Source: an uncultured bacterium
GTDB lineage: Bacteria > Verrucomicrobiota > Lentisphaeria > Victivallales > UBA1829
Length of the DNA: 20,601 nt
Assembly (NCBI GenBank): GCA_900548385.1
Contig: URKJ01000058.1
Span: forward strand, 1 to 20,601
Reading direction: 5' to 3'
The position numbers and the translations under genes are program-made. Under the pieces are notes generated by a model, which saw only the letters and a program-made list of their open reading frames with translations, had not been told where the DNA came from and ran no database searches. Of the stretch, positions 1-7,262 are shown in pieces. Position 1 is the first letter of the stretch. Each line of letters opens with the position of its first letter.

Positions 1-47
1 GAGATGTAGCTCCGTCTCGTGGGCTCGGAGATGTGTATAAGAGACAG
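1..47. other. Nextera sequencing adapter (not biological)
   Basis: Positions 29-47 are the 19-base Tn5 mosaic end (AGATGTGTATAAGAGACAG). They are preceded at 14-28 by the Nextera read-2 stem (GTCTCGTGGGCTCGG) and at 1-13 by bases matching an eight-base index plus the start of the P7 oligo. The same 47 bases occur in reverse complement at the other end of the window. This is library adapter left on the contig and should be trimmed. It also indicates that the data are Illumina short reads. Confidence 0.98.
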
Positions 48-85
48 ATTTAAAATTGCGGAACTGTAACCAAAAAGGATATATC

Positions 86-1009
86 ATGATTTGCAAGGAA
101 TTAGAATCTCTCTATACTGATGATAAACTAATTAAAGCAGGATACGATGCTTCAAAACAAATCGCCTACTATCTGAAAAAGGAATTTTCATCGGATAAAG
201 ATATTCAAGTTTTCAATAATCTGAGATTCTTATACAATGGTGAGTATACGCAAATAGATCATCTGATTATCCATAGATATGGTTTTATTATTATAGAATC
301 CAAAAGCGCAAAAACAAAAATATCATATAATGAAATAGGCGAGTTTTCAAGATTTTTTAACGGCGAATGGAAAGGTGAAAAATCATTTGTAAAGCAGGCT
401 GAAGAACAAAAAAATATTTTAAGAAAAATATTGACGGACAACGAAGAAAAACTATTTCAGAAAAATAAAATCCGAATTCAAAGAAAAGCAAAAGATTTTC
501 AGTTCGATACATTGGTAGCTGTATCCAGTTCCTGCCCGGAAATCGTACGTCCTCAAAAAGATCAATACAAGAATAAAGTTATAAAAGCGGAGTTCGTCGT
601 AGAAAAAGTAAAAGAAATAATAGAAGCCTATCGAAAAAAAACAGCACTGTTTTCTTTATCTCTGGAAATCATTATGGACCTGGCGGATAAAGAGAAAGAA
701 GACATTGCAGAATTCTTTTTAAGCATAAATGAACCTTCAAAGGAATATATTCCCCCTACCCCGCAAAAGAAAGAAAAAATAAAGCCATTATCCGCATGCC
801 CAAACTGTGGATCTGCTGTAAAAATATTATGGGGAAAATTGAAAAACTATTACTGGCATTGCTACCGGTGCAACTATAACCAAGCAATTAAACATCACTG
901 CCCGGAATGCAATCAAGTAATGAAGATACGAAAAGAAAAAGAAAATTTCTACATATACTGCGATAAATGCAACCTTGAAGGACTTTATTACCAAGAAAAG
1001 AATTCCTGA
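86..1009 (+). CDS. NERD-domain nuclease-like protein with two C-terminal zinc ribbons
   Basis: Protein of 307 residues starting at ATG 86, which has AAGGA about eight bases upstream; an earlier TTG at 56 lacks such a site and lies next to the adapter. The N-terminal part resembles the NERD (nuclease-related) domain: Asp58 in QIDHLII, then Glu71-Ser-Lys73 in IIIESKS, match the D...ExK core of the PD-(D/E)XK nuclease fold. The last 74 residues hold two similar ribbons, each CxxC-CxxC (Cys238/241/259/262 and Cys272/275/292/295), like topoisomerase I-type zinc ribbons. Nuclease activity is inferred from the motif only. The gene is AT-rich like the phage genes to its right, converges on the secretin gene and lies where filamentous phages often carry accessory cargo, so it may be phage-borne. 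It could equally be an accessory host gene. The left neighbour is outside the contig. Confidence 0.75.
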   Translation: MICKELESLYTDDKLIKAGYDASKQIAYYLKKEFSSDKDIQVFNNLRFLYNGEYTQIDHLIIHRYGFIIIESKSAKTKISYNEIGEFSRFFNGEWKGEKSFVKQAEEQKNILRKILTDNEEKLFQKNKIRIQRKAKDFQFDTLVAVSSSCPEIVRPQKDQYKNKVIKAEFVVEKVKEIIEAYRKKTALFSLSLEIIMDLADKEKEDIAEFFLSINEPSKEYIPPTPQKKEKIKPLSACPNCGSAVKILWGKLKNYYWHCYRCNYNQAIKHHCPECNQVMKIRKEKENFYIYCDKCNLEGLYYQEKNS

Positions 1010-1027
1010 AAATATTTTTACGACATC

Positions 1028-1077
1028 ATTTTTCCGGAACGCTTCCGGCTCAATCGCGGAACGCGTTCCGGAAAAAT
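1028..1077. repeat. Perfect 15-bp inverted repeat at the 3' end of the secretin gene; packaging-signal candidate
   Basis: ATTTTTCCGGAACGC (1028-1042) is exactly repeated in inverted orientation at 1063-1077, with a 20-base loop. The hairpin straddles the stop codon of the leftward secretin gene and lies between two converging genes. A bidirectional Rho-independent terminator would have As before and Ts after the stem. Here the run of Ts opens the stem and the run of As closes it on both strands, so it does not fit that pattern well. In Ff phages the packaging-signal hairpin lies directly after gene IV, the same relative position. The function is inferred. Confidence 0.6.
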
Positions 1078-2390
1078 GAATTTACACCCTGACCTAGAAT
1101 CACCCGACCAGTCTTTTTCAACGCTTCCCCTCCCCTGTATAAACCGGCTTCAATGCATCTATTTATCTGATACGCTCTACACCATAGCTGAATCCGTGTA
1201 TAATTATCTGTATTGGAAAAATCCAGCAACTGATCCAGAGCCCTGTTACCATTTCGGCGGAACAATTCACCCAATAGATATATCCGACCAGATTCCACAT
1301 CGGCATTCACATTTAATTCCGATTTCGAAATTATCGGCTGATAATCATTATATCCTTTTATATCAGAATCGGTGTATTTCACCGTCAAAACAGCTCCCTT
1401 CAACGATTCGCGGAGCGAACAAGTCAAGTTTAACCCCGTATCTATATTCGTATAGCCATTCGTTGTAACAGTTCCCGAATCTGATACTGTCTTCTGTGGA
1501 ATCGGAACTGTTAAACCGTCCTGCCAATTCGCGCTTGTACCATCCCGCAAAAGAAGAACAGGAGAACTAACAACTTTCACAAATTCAGATTTCGACTGCA
1601 AAACCAAATCTATATTTTGTGCCAAATTAGAAGCGTCAGAAAAATCAAATCCGGAACCTGTTTCACCTTTTGTCAATTCATAAGCAATTTTCCCCGATGT
1701 ATTCACCCTCCCCCCAAGATTCAGGTTAAATTCCCGTTTCTGATTCAATATAAAAAACTGAATGATCCATGTACCTGGAGCGCTGTTTTCCAATCTTGAA
1801 ACGGTGTCCGAAATCCGTACTAAAATACTTTGCAAATCCGATACGACCAAAACACCATCTCCGGAAACGGAACATTTCCCATGATCCGAAAGCATTGTCG
1901 ATATAATATTTTTTAAATCGTTGATAACGACATAACGAACACGCTTAACATAGACACCTCTATCTTCTTTACGGGTTTTCCCGATAAAATAAGTATTACC
2001 CATACGAACATAATTCAGATCAAGCATTCTGGATACAGCATCTAATATGTCATCAACGGAACCCTGCTTAATTTCCGCTGAAAAATCTTTATTCTCAATG
2101 CCTGAAGCACAGACTATGCCGAAGCCGGTCACATCTGATAACCAGCGCATAAAATACGAAAACGGCATTTTAGAAGCAGAAAAATCATAAAGCCGAACCG
2201 CAGAGGCAATTCTACCCTCTGGAGATACCGATTTCAGCTGATAAGAATAAAGCTGATGGAACGGATCACGCTTGAACCGTTCATCGGTTTTACATCCGCA
2301 AAACAAAAGAACCGCCAAAACTAACAGCACGATCAGAAAAATTAATCTTCTCAACTCGCTTACCGTGACACAATGGATTTTTTTCATCAT
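1050..2390 (-). CDS. Inovirus secretin (pIV-like outer-membrane export channel)
   Basis: About 446 residues, started here at the ATG at 2390 because AGGAG lies nine bases upstream; in-frame ATGs at 2423 and 2399 are less well placed. The N-terminus is Lys/Arg-containing, followed by a hydrophobic stretch (LIFLIVLLVLAVLLF) ending in CGC. That is a signal peptide and possibly a degenerate lipobox. An N0/N1-like region follows (SVDDILDAVSRMLDLNYV and later VLVVSDLQSILVRISDTVSRLE), then the secretin core with VVSSPVLLLRDG, the TVPIP segment and a beta-rich end containing GRIYLLGEL. Secretins form the outer-membrane pore through which the filamentous virion leaves. The gene is the last of the phage operon and overlaps the end of the Zot gene by about 100 bases. 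Secretins also occur in type II/III and type IV pilus systems, but the neighbours make the phage role most likely. Confidence 0.85.
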   Translation of the reverse strand: MMKKIHCVTVSELRRLIFLIVLLVLAVLLFCGCKTDERFKRDPFHQLYSYQLKSVSPEGRIASAVRLYDFSASKMPFSYFMRWLSDVTGFGIVCASGIENKDFSAEIKQGSVDDILDAVSRMLDLNYVRMGNTYFIGKTRKEDRGVYVKRVRYVVINDLKNIISTMLSDHGKCSVSGDGVLVVSDLQSILVRISDTVSRLENSAPGTWIIQFFILNQKREFNLNLGGRVNTSGKIAYELTKGETGSGFDFSDASNLAQNIDLVLQSKSEFVKVVSSPVLLLRDGTSANWQDGLTVPIPQKTVSDSGTVTTNGYTNIDTGLNLTCSLRESLKGAVLTVKYTDSDIKGYNDYQPIISKSELNVNADVESGRIYLLGELFRRNGNRALDQLLDFSNTDNYTRIQLWCRAYQINRCIEAGLYRGGEALKKTGRVILGQGVNSFFRNAFRD

Positions 2391-3611
2391 CAATAACATC
2401 TCCTGATTTATAACCTTTACCATTCGCGAAAATCACATAGTCCTCAGTCAAAAAAGAAATTCTATAATCTTTCTCAAAGCGTAAACGCTCCTCATCTGCT
2501 TTCTTTTTCTTCTCTTCCTCAAGACGTTTCTTTTCTGTTTCCCGATCAGATTTCAACTTTTGGAGTTCTGAATCCGTCACAGGAACAACCAAGGAGCTAT
2601 TATCTTTTGCAGGAAATACAGAAGCATTGTCTTTCTGCGGATTATCCAACTTATTCGACTTAACAGATGAATTCATATAAGAAATAAAACCATCAAACAG
2701 AAAAGAAAAGCCACCGAAAAAAGCGATCCAGAGAAATAGAATTACAAAGGAAAAACGGAAAAACAATGATAAAAAATTCCGTCGGCAAAACCAAAAAAGC
2801 AAACTTAACCGACTGCGTTTCTGATACTCATATAGAGGAGCTCTATTTTCATCCTGTACACCATCAGCTTTTTCTGATAATGACGCTGAGAACGAATTAT
2901 AATATTTAAAATATTCAGGAACAACCAAAAAGCGACGTGTACTATTCGTTACAAATCTGCGATCAGTTTTCCGTTTTTCGACTTCACAAACTGTTTTATG
3001 ATATTCGCCAGTCAAAGAGGCTTTCAACTCATACCAATCTCCAAGAGGAATATTGAAATATGGATCACGAACTGTTTCCAAAGGAACTATTTCAAGACGA
3101 ATCGAAGCTCGACCAACTAGACATTGTGCGACCTGGGTAATGTCCTGGGTCAATCCTTCAAACGTACAGCCCATGTGCCGAACTTCACCTAGCCAATCAT
3201 CCCAGCGCTGAAGATATTCAGAAGATTTATTGTCAGAAAGAAAATTGTGAATCTCATCAATAGCGATATGGCAATAACGCAAATCACGCCCCCGAAAATA
3301 ATCCCAAGGTCCCGACCGTTCCCACTTCCAAGACTGAAGAACAATATCAGGAATGATTTCTATCCGTTTTTTATATCATCTAATGTTGTTTTATTATGTT
3401 TAATACCAAAAAGACGGGAAATCTTACCGCCAAGGTGCAACTTTTTATAAACAGTCTCTGAAATGGCGTCAATATTCAAAGGAAAATTGCTGATATGAAT
3501 TCCATTAGAGTTTATCAGAAAATCATCAACAAGAAAACGGGCTGCTCGAACATAAGTTTTACCAGCGCCCGGAACTCCTGTAGTTATTGTAATAACACTG
3601 TTCATTGCCAT
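2290..3611 (-). CDS. zot: Zot/pI-type virion-assembly ATPase, expressed across a -1 frameshift
   Basis: Frame one (3611-3360, 83 residues) starts MAMNSV and carries the Walker A loop GVPGAGKT, then stops at TAG 3362-3360. The rest of the protein is in the -1 frame and is open from before 3370 to 2290. It carries the Walker B-like strand HIAIDEIHNFL, a transmembrane segment (VILFLWIAFFGGFSFLF, about residues 288-308 of the fusion), a charged Lys/Glu-rich stretch and a periplasmic end. Joining the frames at A_AAA_AAC gives about 440 residues, a normal size for Zot/pI proteins. Neither part alone has both nucleotide-binding motifs. Zot/pI proteins sit in the inner membrane and drive virion assembly with the secretin. 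The gene starts three bases after the pVI-like stop codon. It could instead be a genuine frameshift mutation in a decaying prophage, but the second part has no decay and no other stop. Confidence 0.82.
3366..3372 (-). promoter_or_regulatory. Slippery heptamer A_AAA_AAC, candidate -1 frameshift site in zot
   Basis: On the minus strand the zero-frame codons read GAT GAT ATA AAA AAC GGA TAG, so A_AAA_AAC lies in the correct X_XXY_YYZ phase two codons before the stop. A one-base backward slip re-pairs AAA-AAA and continues CGG ATA GAA ATC, which is exactly the frame of the downstream Zot part. Only a weak hairpin (ATCA-TTCC-TGAT, 8 bases after the heptamer) and a further 4-bp stem (CTTC/GAAG) are visible downstream. 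A strong stimulatory structure was not recognised by eye. Confidence 0.65.
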
Positions 3612-3614
3612 GGA

Positions 3615-3932
3615 TTAACCTACCGTCGGAATGAAAAGTTTAATAATCAGTTTTACGCAGATCATGGCAAGAATGAAAACAAAATACGAAGTTGCAAGAG
3701 TTGAGAGCAAAGAAAGATCAACCCACCGTGAAGCATGATACAAGAAAACGGAAAAGTTATCTCCCCAATAACCAGATAAATCCGGAATAAGATCTATTAC
3801 CGGGGTAAGAAGAAGGTTAATCCCCTCCAGAAAAAAATCCAATATCCATTCAAAAAAACTTTTCAATGCTTCTATTATATATGTAATAAGAGCATCAAAA
3901 CCTGCCTTGATTAAATCTAAAATTTCCTGCAT
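3615..3932 (-). CDS. pVI-like minor coat protein (DUF2523-type)
   Basis: Small hydrophobic protein of 105 residues, starting at ATG 3932 with AGGAGG seven bases upstream. It has three amphipathic or hydrophobic segments: an N-terminal helix region rich in Leu, Ile and Phe (MQEILDLIKAGFDALI, then ALKSFFEWILDFFLEGINLLL) and a C-terminal membrane span (YFVFILAMICVKLIIKLF). In inoviruses a protein of this size and character lies directly between the adsorption protein and the Zot/pI gene and caps the virion with it. The spacing here is 18 bases after the upstream gene and 3 bases before zot, so the genes are probably translated as a coupled series. The assignment rests on position and hydrophobicity rather than on a conserved motif. 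Confidence 0.7.
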   Translation of the reverse strand: MQEILDLIKAGFDALITYIIEALKSFFEWILDFFLEGINLLLTPVIDLIPDLSGYWGDNFSVFLYHASRWVDLSLLSTLATSYFVFILAMICVKLIIKLFIPTVG

Positions 3933-3950
3933 GACTCTTCCTCCTGTTAA

Positions 3951-6599
3951 TTACCACTGACGCAGTGCCAGTATTATCAACCAAGCAAAAAATAAAGCAA
4001 AAGCCAACCGCGACAGATTAAAGCAGAAGATACGAAGATAATCCAATCTTTCATCTGAAAAATCCAAAACCACATCTGTAGAAAAAACACCTTCCAAACC
4101 AAGATTGAATGTTAAAACCTCCGTCCCGGAAACCCGGTTTTTCAAAAACGAAAAATCGGGAAGCAATTTACGTTTTAACTCCGAAAGAGCCGGATATTTT
4201 TCCGCATCCAATGAAAAATCATTTTCCTCAACTTCCTTTAATGTAACTGTAGTAATCGTTTCCTCTTCTTCACCATCATTATTAATATTGACTTTATGTG
4301 AATGTTTCTGATGAACTTTGCAATACTGTTCTCCACAGACAGTTCCATCAAGTTTCTTAACCTCACATTTAACCAAAACACAACTTGGAGTATTAGGGCA
4401 AAATGTTCCCGGCACATCATGATTGATATAACCACATTCCGGGCATTTATCATTATGTACTACACAATAAGAATTCCGGCAGATTGTACCGTCTGATTTC
4501 GTCTGATTACAAGGACGAACATCACAAAGTTTCGTATTCGGACAAGCGCACTTATGACCGCAAGTCGGGCACTTCAAAACACCGCAGACTGCACATCGGG
4601 GAAGATTACTATATTTCTTTCTTTCCTGATCACGAAGCAATTCTGTTTTGAAACATGACTCGTGGGCTACAGGTTTGGAATTTTTTCCCCCTGCCCCTTC
4701 ACAGGTAACTTCAAGAGCAAAATGTGGATCATGAACCATACAGCCAATCTTATCGCAGACCGTACATCTGACAGGTTGACAATCGTCAAGCTCCGGACAT
4801 TCCTTATCCGGAACAGATTGTTCATTATGACCGCAGATATGACAAACAATCAAACTACACTTTGAACATTTCGCCCGGATTTCCGCCCAAACAGAAGACT
4901 CGTTATCTATATCTGATTGTTTTTTCAGACACAATGTATGCAACTTTCCTCCCTTACCGGGAACGCCGGGCGTACAATCCGGTCCGTCACAAGTCCATGA
5001 CAGTGTTTTATGAGCATGATGCTTGATACAATAAGTTTCTTTGCAGTGCGGACAAATAGTAGGTGTGCAAGGATTCCCGTTAACACAATCTTGACACTTG
5101 TCATGACCGCCACAAATTGAGCACTTAATTTTACCGCAATACTCACAATTCTCTGTTTTCAAAAATTCCAATGCTTCATCCTGTGTCTTGAAGCAGCGGG
5201 TGTGTTTTGCGAAACCACAATTAAGAGTTTCTACCCAGTGACTAGGATTATGTGTAGCACAATATTCTTTATTATGAACACTGCAGACTGTTTTTGTGCA
5301 ATCTAAAAGCCCTGCCCCGCCCTCATTAATACAATGATTGCATTTGCTGTGATCGAATGCATTACATATCTTGCAATCTATTTCACCGCAATAATCGCAG
5401 ATATTGTTTGTCTGAAAATCATCCCGTTTAGATTCATTTTCCAAACAGTCAGTATGTGTTATCGTTCCTCCGTTTACTCCTGCATGGGTCAAAGTCCCGA
5501 CCCAATGTTCCGGATAATTGTGTCCACTGCAATATCGTTCCTTATGAAAGGGACAAACTGACTCAACGCACCCCGCTTTTCCTTTCCCCCATCCTTGATC
5601 TTTTTTAATCCCGACACAAATTCCACAAAGAGAATGATAATCCGGACGGCAAATATCACACTTGAACTCCTCACAATATTCGCAATAATCCGGAGTTTCA
5701 AACTTCAACCGTTCTTTATCTGATTCAAAACATTTTTTATGAGAAACTCCGTTTCCATGGTCCAATATACCTTCCCAATGACTGCGTTTATTCTCATGAG
5801 AACGAGCCGTACAATATACTGCATTATGTTCCGAACAAGTCGCTTTTATACAATCTTTAGTACCTTTTGCATAATCTGCTACATTATAACAGACATTACA
5901 GCCTTTATGGTAATCCGGACGGCAAATATCACATTTAAAATCACCGCAATATTCACACATAGTCTCAACAAGAAATGAATTCAGATCATTCTCATTTTGA
6001 AAACAATTTATATGTGTTACATCATTACTATGTTTTTTGGTTCCATAATAATGCTCTTCCGGGAGCTTGTGCGTTTTGCAAAAAAGTTTATTATGAACTG
6101 GACAAGTTTCTGCATCACAGGAACCTGAACTGTCATTCAATCCATATCCACCTTCCGCAATACAGACATTACATTTCGTGTGATCCAATCCTGAATCATC
6201 ATGAAGACCACAATAATTTCCATGAACCGGACACTCTTTTTTCTCACAAGGTATGTAAGAAGAAAAAGAAACTGTTCCATGACTGCCGCCACAACCTCGG
6301 CAAAAAGAAGAACAGCTAATAGAAACATACGATGAAAAATCAAATGTAAAGGAACGTGTATTACCCGATATGGTTCCATCTAAGATTCCTGTCTCCGTTT
6401 CACCGGAAGATTTTACAATGACATAAGAAATCGAATATGCAGGATCATGAGTGGGTGCCGATGGACAAGATCCATAGGCTGATCCCGAAAATGTCACTCT
6501 GGAATTTTTACTGCAAAAATAATCCGGTACCGTGAACGTATCGGCATAAACTGAAAAAGAACAAAGAATCAGGAGAAAACAAATATTCCGAAACATCAT
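3951..6599 (-). CDS. Giant cysteine-rich minor coat/adsorption-position protein (pIII position)
   Basis: About 882 residues from ATG 6599 (a second ATG follows at once; a TTG at 6602 is also in frame). It has a clear signal peptide (MFRNICFLLILCSFSVYA, then DTF), a beta-rich opening domain, a long cysteine/histidine-rich repeat region (about residues 120-770), a linker with an EEEE stretch, and a single C-terminal membrane span (LSRLAFALFFAWLIILAL) ending in RQW. I count about 89 cysteines. Signal peptide, C-terminal anchor and location between the coat protein and the pVI-like gene are the layout of the inovirus pIII adsorption protein, which binds the host receptor and releases the virion. 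The repeat region is unlike the glycine-rich linkers of Ff pIII. Whether the cysteines form disulfides or bind metal cannot be told from sequence. Receptor binding is inferred from position. Confidence 0.75.
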   Translation of the reverse strand: MMFRNICFLLILCSFSVYADTFTVPDYFCSKNSRVTFSGSAYGSCPSAPTHDPAYSISYVIVKSSGETETGILDGTISGNTRSFTFDFSSYVSISCSSFCRGCGGSHGTVSFSSYIPCEKKECPVHGNYCGLHDDSGLDHTKCNVCIAEGGYGLNDSSGSCDAETCPVHNKLFCKTHKLPEEHYYGTKKHSNDVTHINCFQNENDLNSFLVETMCEYCGDFKCDICRPDYHKGCNVCYNVADYAKGTKDCIKATCSEHNAVYCTARSHENKRSHWEGILDHGNGVSHKKCFESDKERLKFETPDYCEYCEEFKCDICRPDYHSLCGICVGIKKDQGWGKGKAGCVESVCPFHKERYCSGHNYPEHWVGTLTHAGVNGGTITHTDCLENESKRDDFQTNNICDYCGEIDCKICNAFDHSKCNHCINEGGAGLLDCTKTVCSVHNKEYCATHNPSHWVETLNCGFAKHTRCFKTQDEALEFLKTENCEYCGKIKCSICGGHDKCQDCVNGNPCTPTICPHCKETYCIKHHAHKTLSWTCDGPDCTPGVPGKGGKLHTLCLKKQSDIDNESSVWAEIRAKCSKCSLIVCHICGHNEQSVPDKECPELDDCQPVRCTVCDKIGCMVHDPHFALEVTCEGAGGKNSKPVAHESCFKTELLRDQERKKYSNLPRCAVCGVLKCPTCGHKCACPNTKLCDVRPCNQTKSDGTICRNSYCVVHNDKCPECGYINHDVPGTFCPNTPSCVLVKCEVKKLDGTVCGEQYCKVHQKHSHKVNINNDGEEEETITTVTLKEVEENDFSLDAEKYPALSELKRKLLPDFSFLKNRVSGTEVLTFNLGLEGVFSTDVVLDFSDERLDYLRIFCFNLSRLAFALFFAWLIILALRQW
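4300..6240 (-). repeat. Tandem Cys/His modules inside the adsorption-position gene
   Basis: The encoded protein repeats a module of about 91-95 residues roughly six times. Each contains, in order, a C-x2-H-x3-YC element (CPVHNKLFC, CSEHNAVYC, CPFHKERYC, CSVHNKEYC), an H-x2-CF element (HINCF, HKKCF, HTDCL, HTRCF, HTLCL, HESCF) and a double CxxC element (CEYCGDFKCDIC, CEYCEEFKCDIC, CDYCGEIDCKIC, CEYCGKIKCSIC, CSKCSLIVCHIC, CAVCGVLKCPTC). At DNA level a 23-base identity starts at 5638 and again at 5911, 273 bases (91 codons) apart, which shows recent duplication. The last modules are shorter and more divergent. Confidence 0.85.
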
Positions 6600-6606
6600 C
6601 AAACCA

Positions 6607-6756
6607 TTAAATTATGTTTTTCTGATTTTTTGTATGAATAATCATCTGCATAAATGCAACTCCGCATAAACAAGAAGAAGAAATACACAATGTCTGCAAC
6701 AGAAATATTATCTGTTTCATCATATCCAACAAAACCGAATAATCTTGCGTTTCCAT
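6607..6756 (-). CDS. Small membrane peptide, 49 residues (pVII/pIX-like or pVIII accessory)
   Basis: The reading frame starts METQDYSVLLDM with GGGAG nine bases before ATG 6756 and stops at TAA 6609-6607. The middle is hydrophobic (QIIFLLQTLCISSSCLCGVAFMQMII) and can span the membrane once; the end is basic and polar (HTKNQKN). It fills the gap between the major coat gene and the large adsorption-position gene, with only seven bases to the next ATG. Inoviruses encode very small one-span coat proteins that initiate assembly at one tip of the virion, and this peptide could be one. No motif proves it. Confidence 0.6.
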   Translation of the reverse strand: METQDYSVLLDMMKQIIFLLQTLCISSSCLCGVAFMQMIIHTKNQKNII

Positions 6757-6780
6757 TGTGTATTTCTCCCTGTCAGTTCA

Positions 6781-7068
6781 TCAGCCGAGACAGCGACCGA
6801 TCCACTTGAGACCTTTCTTCACAAGAAGAAAAGCCACATATCCCGTAGAAACAGCCAAAACCACTCCCCCCATCGAAGTAACGGCAAGTTTCACCAATTC
6901 CGGAACATCAACGCCAGTTTCCGGAAGAGTCATTGATCCAGAAACAGTTTCTTCTGCCATTGCAGAAACTGCAGTGGCAGCGGTAAGCCCGATGATTGCT
7001 GTACTTTTTCCGACATTTCCGACCTTCTCAACGAAAGCAGAACCTACTTTTTTCAGACCGTCAAACAT
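6781..7068 (-). CDS. Major coat protein precursor (pVIII-like)
   Basis: 95 residues starting MFDGLKKVGS at ATG 7068, with AGGAG eight bases upstream; longer in-frame starts have no such site. Residues 1-38 look like a long basic signal peptide ending SAMA, with cleavage expected before Glu39. The mature part, about 57 residues, has an acidic, Pro/Gly-containing N-terminus (EETVSGSMTLPETGVDVPE), one membrane helix (MGGVVLAVSTGYVAFLLV) and a basic C-terminus (KKGLKWIGRCLG). Acidic outside, hydrophobic middle and basic inside is the defining layout of filamentous-phage major coat proteins, where the basic end faces the DNA. It lies between the two small membrane peptides in the phage operon. Confidence 0.85.
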   Translation of the reverse strand: MFDGLKKVGSAFVEKVGNVGKSTAIIGLTAATAVSAMAEETVSGSMTLPETGVDVPELVKLAVTSMGGVVLAVSTGYVAFLLVKKGLKWIGRCLG

Positions 7069-7133
7069 AATTTTTCTCCTCTTTTTGACGTTCCTTTTGT
7101 GAGTTTTTCGGCTCCATACCGAAAAGAATAAAC

Positions 7134-7262
7134 TCACATTTTCTCCATTAACCGCAACCCATAAGCGATTTTAAAAACGATAATATAAACAATCAGAGCC
7201 ATCATAAAAAATGACCACGACAAGAAAACGAAATAAGAAAAAGGCGTACTAAAATTTGTCAT
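7134..7262 (-). CDS. Small membrane peptide, 42 residues (pVII/pIX-like)
   Basis: Starts at ATG 7262 inside the stop codon of the rep gene (ATGA overlap of four bases), which suggests translational coupling, and stops at TGA 7136-7134. The sequence begins MTNFSTPFSYFVFL and continues as an almost unbroken hydrophobic segment (SWSFFMMALIVYIIVF) followed by a basic end (KIAYGLRLMEKM). Size, single span and position just before the major coat gene match the small tip proteins of filamentous phages. A role in virion assembly is inferred from position only. Confidence 0.6.
   Translation of the reverse strand: MTNFSTPFSYFVFLSWSFFMMALIVYIIVFKIAYGLRLMEKM

Noticed and set aside
1028..1077. Inverted repeat as an ordinary bidirectional terminator
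   Set aside because: T-run is at the 5' side and A-run at the 3' side of the stem on either strand, the opposite of the terminator pattern; kept as packaging-signal candidate.
3282..3370. Downstream Zot part as an independent gene starting at TTG 3282
   Set aside because: It would lack the Walker A loop, and its frame continues upstream without interruption to the slippery heptamer with plausible Zot sequence.
4300..6240. Repetitive DNA as a CRISPR array
   Set aside because: The repeats are coding, about 273 bases apart and divergent, with no short repeat/spacer pattern.
3951..6602. Cysteine-rich protein as a cytoplasmic zinc-finger regulator
   Set aside because: A clear signal peptide and C-terminal membrane anchor, and its place among virion genes, point to an exported protein.
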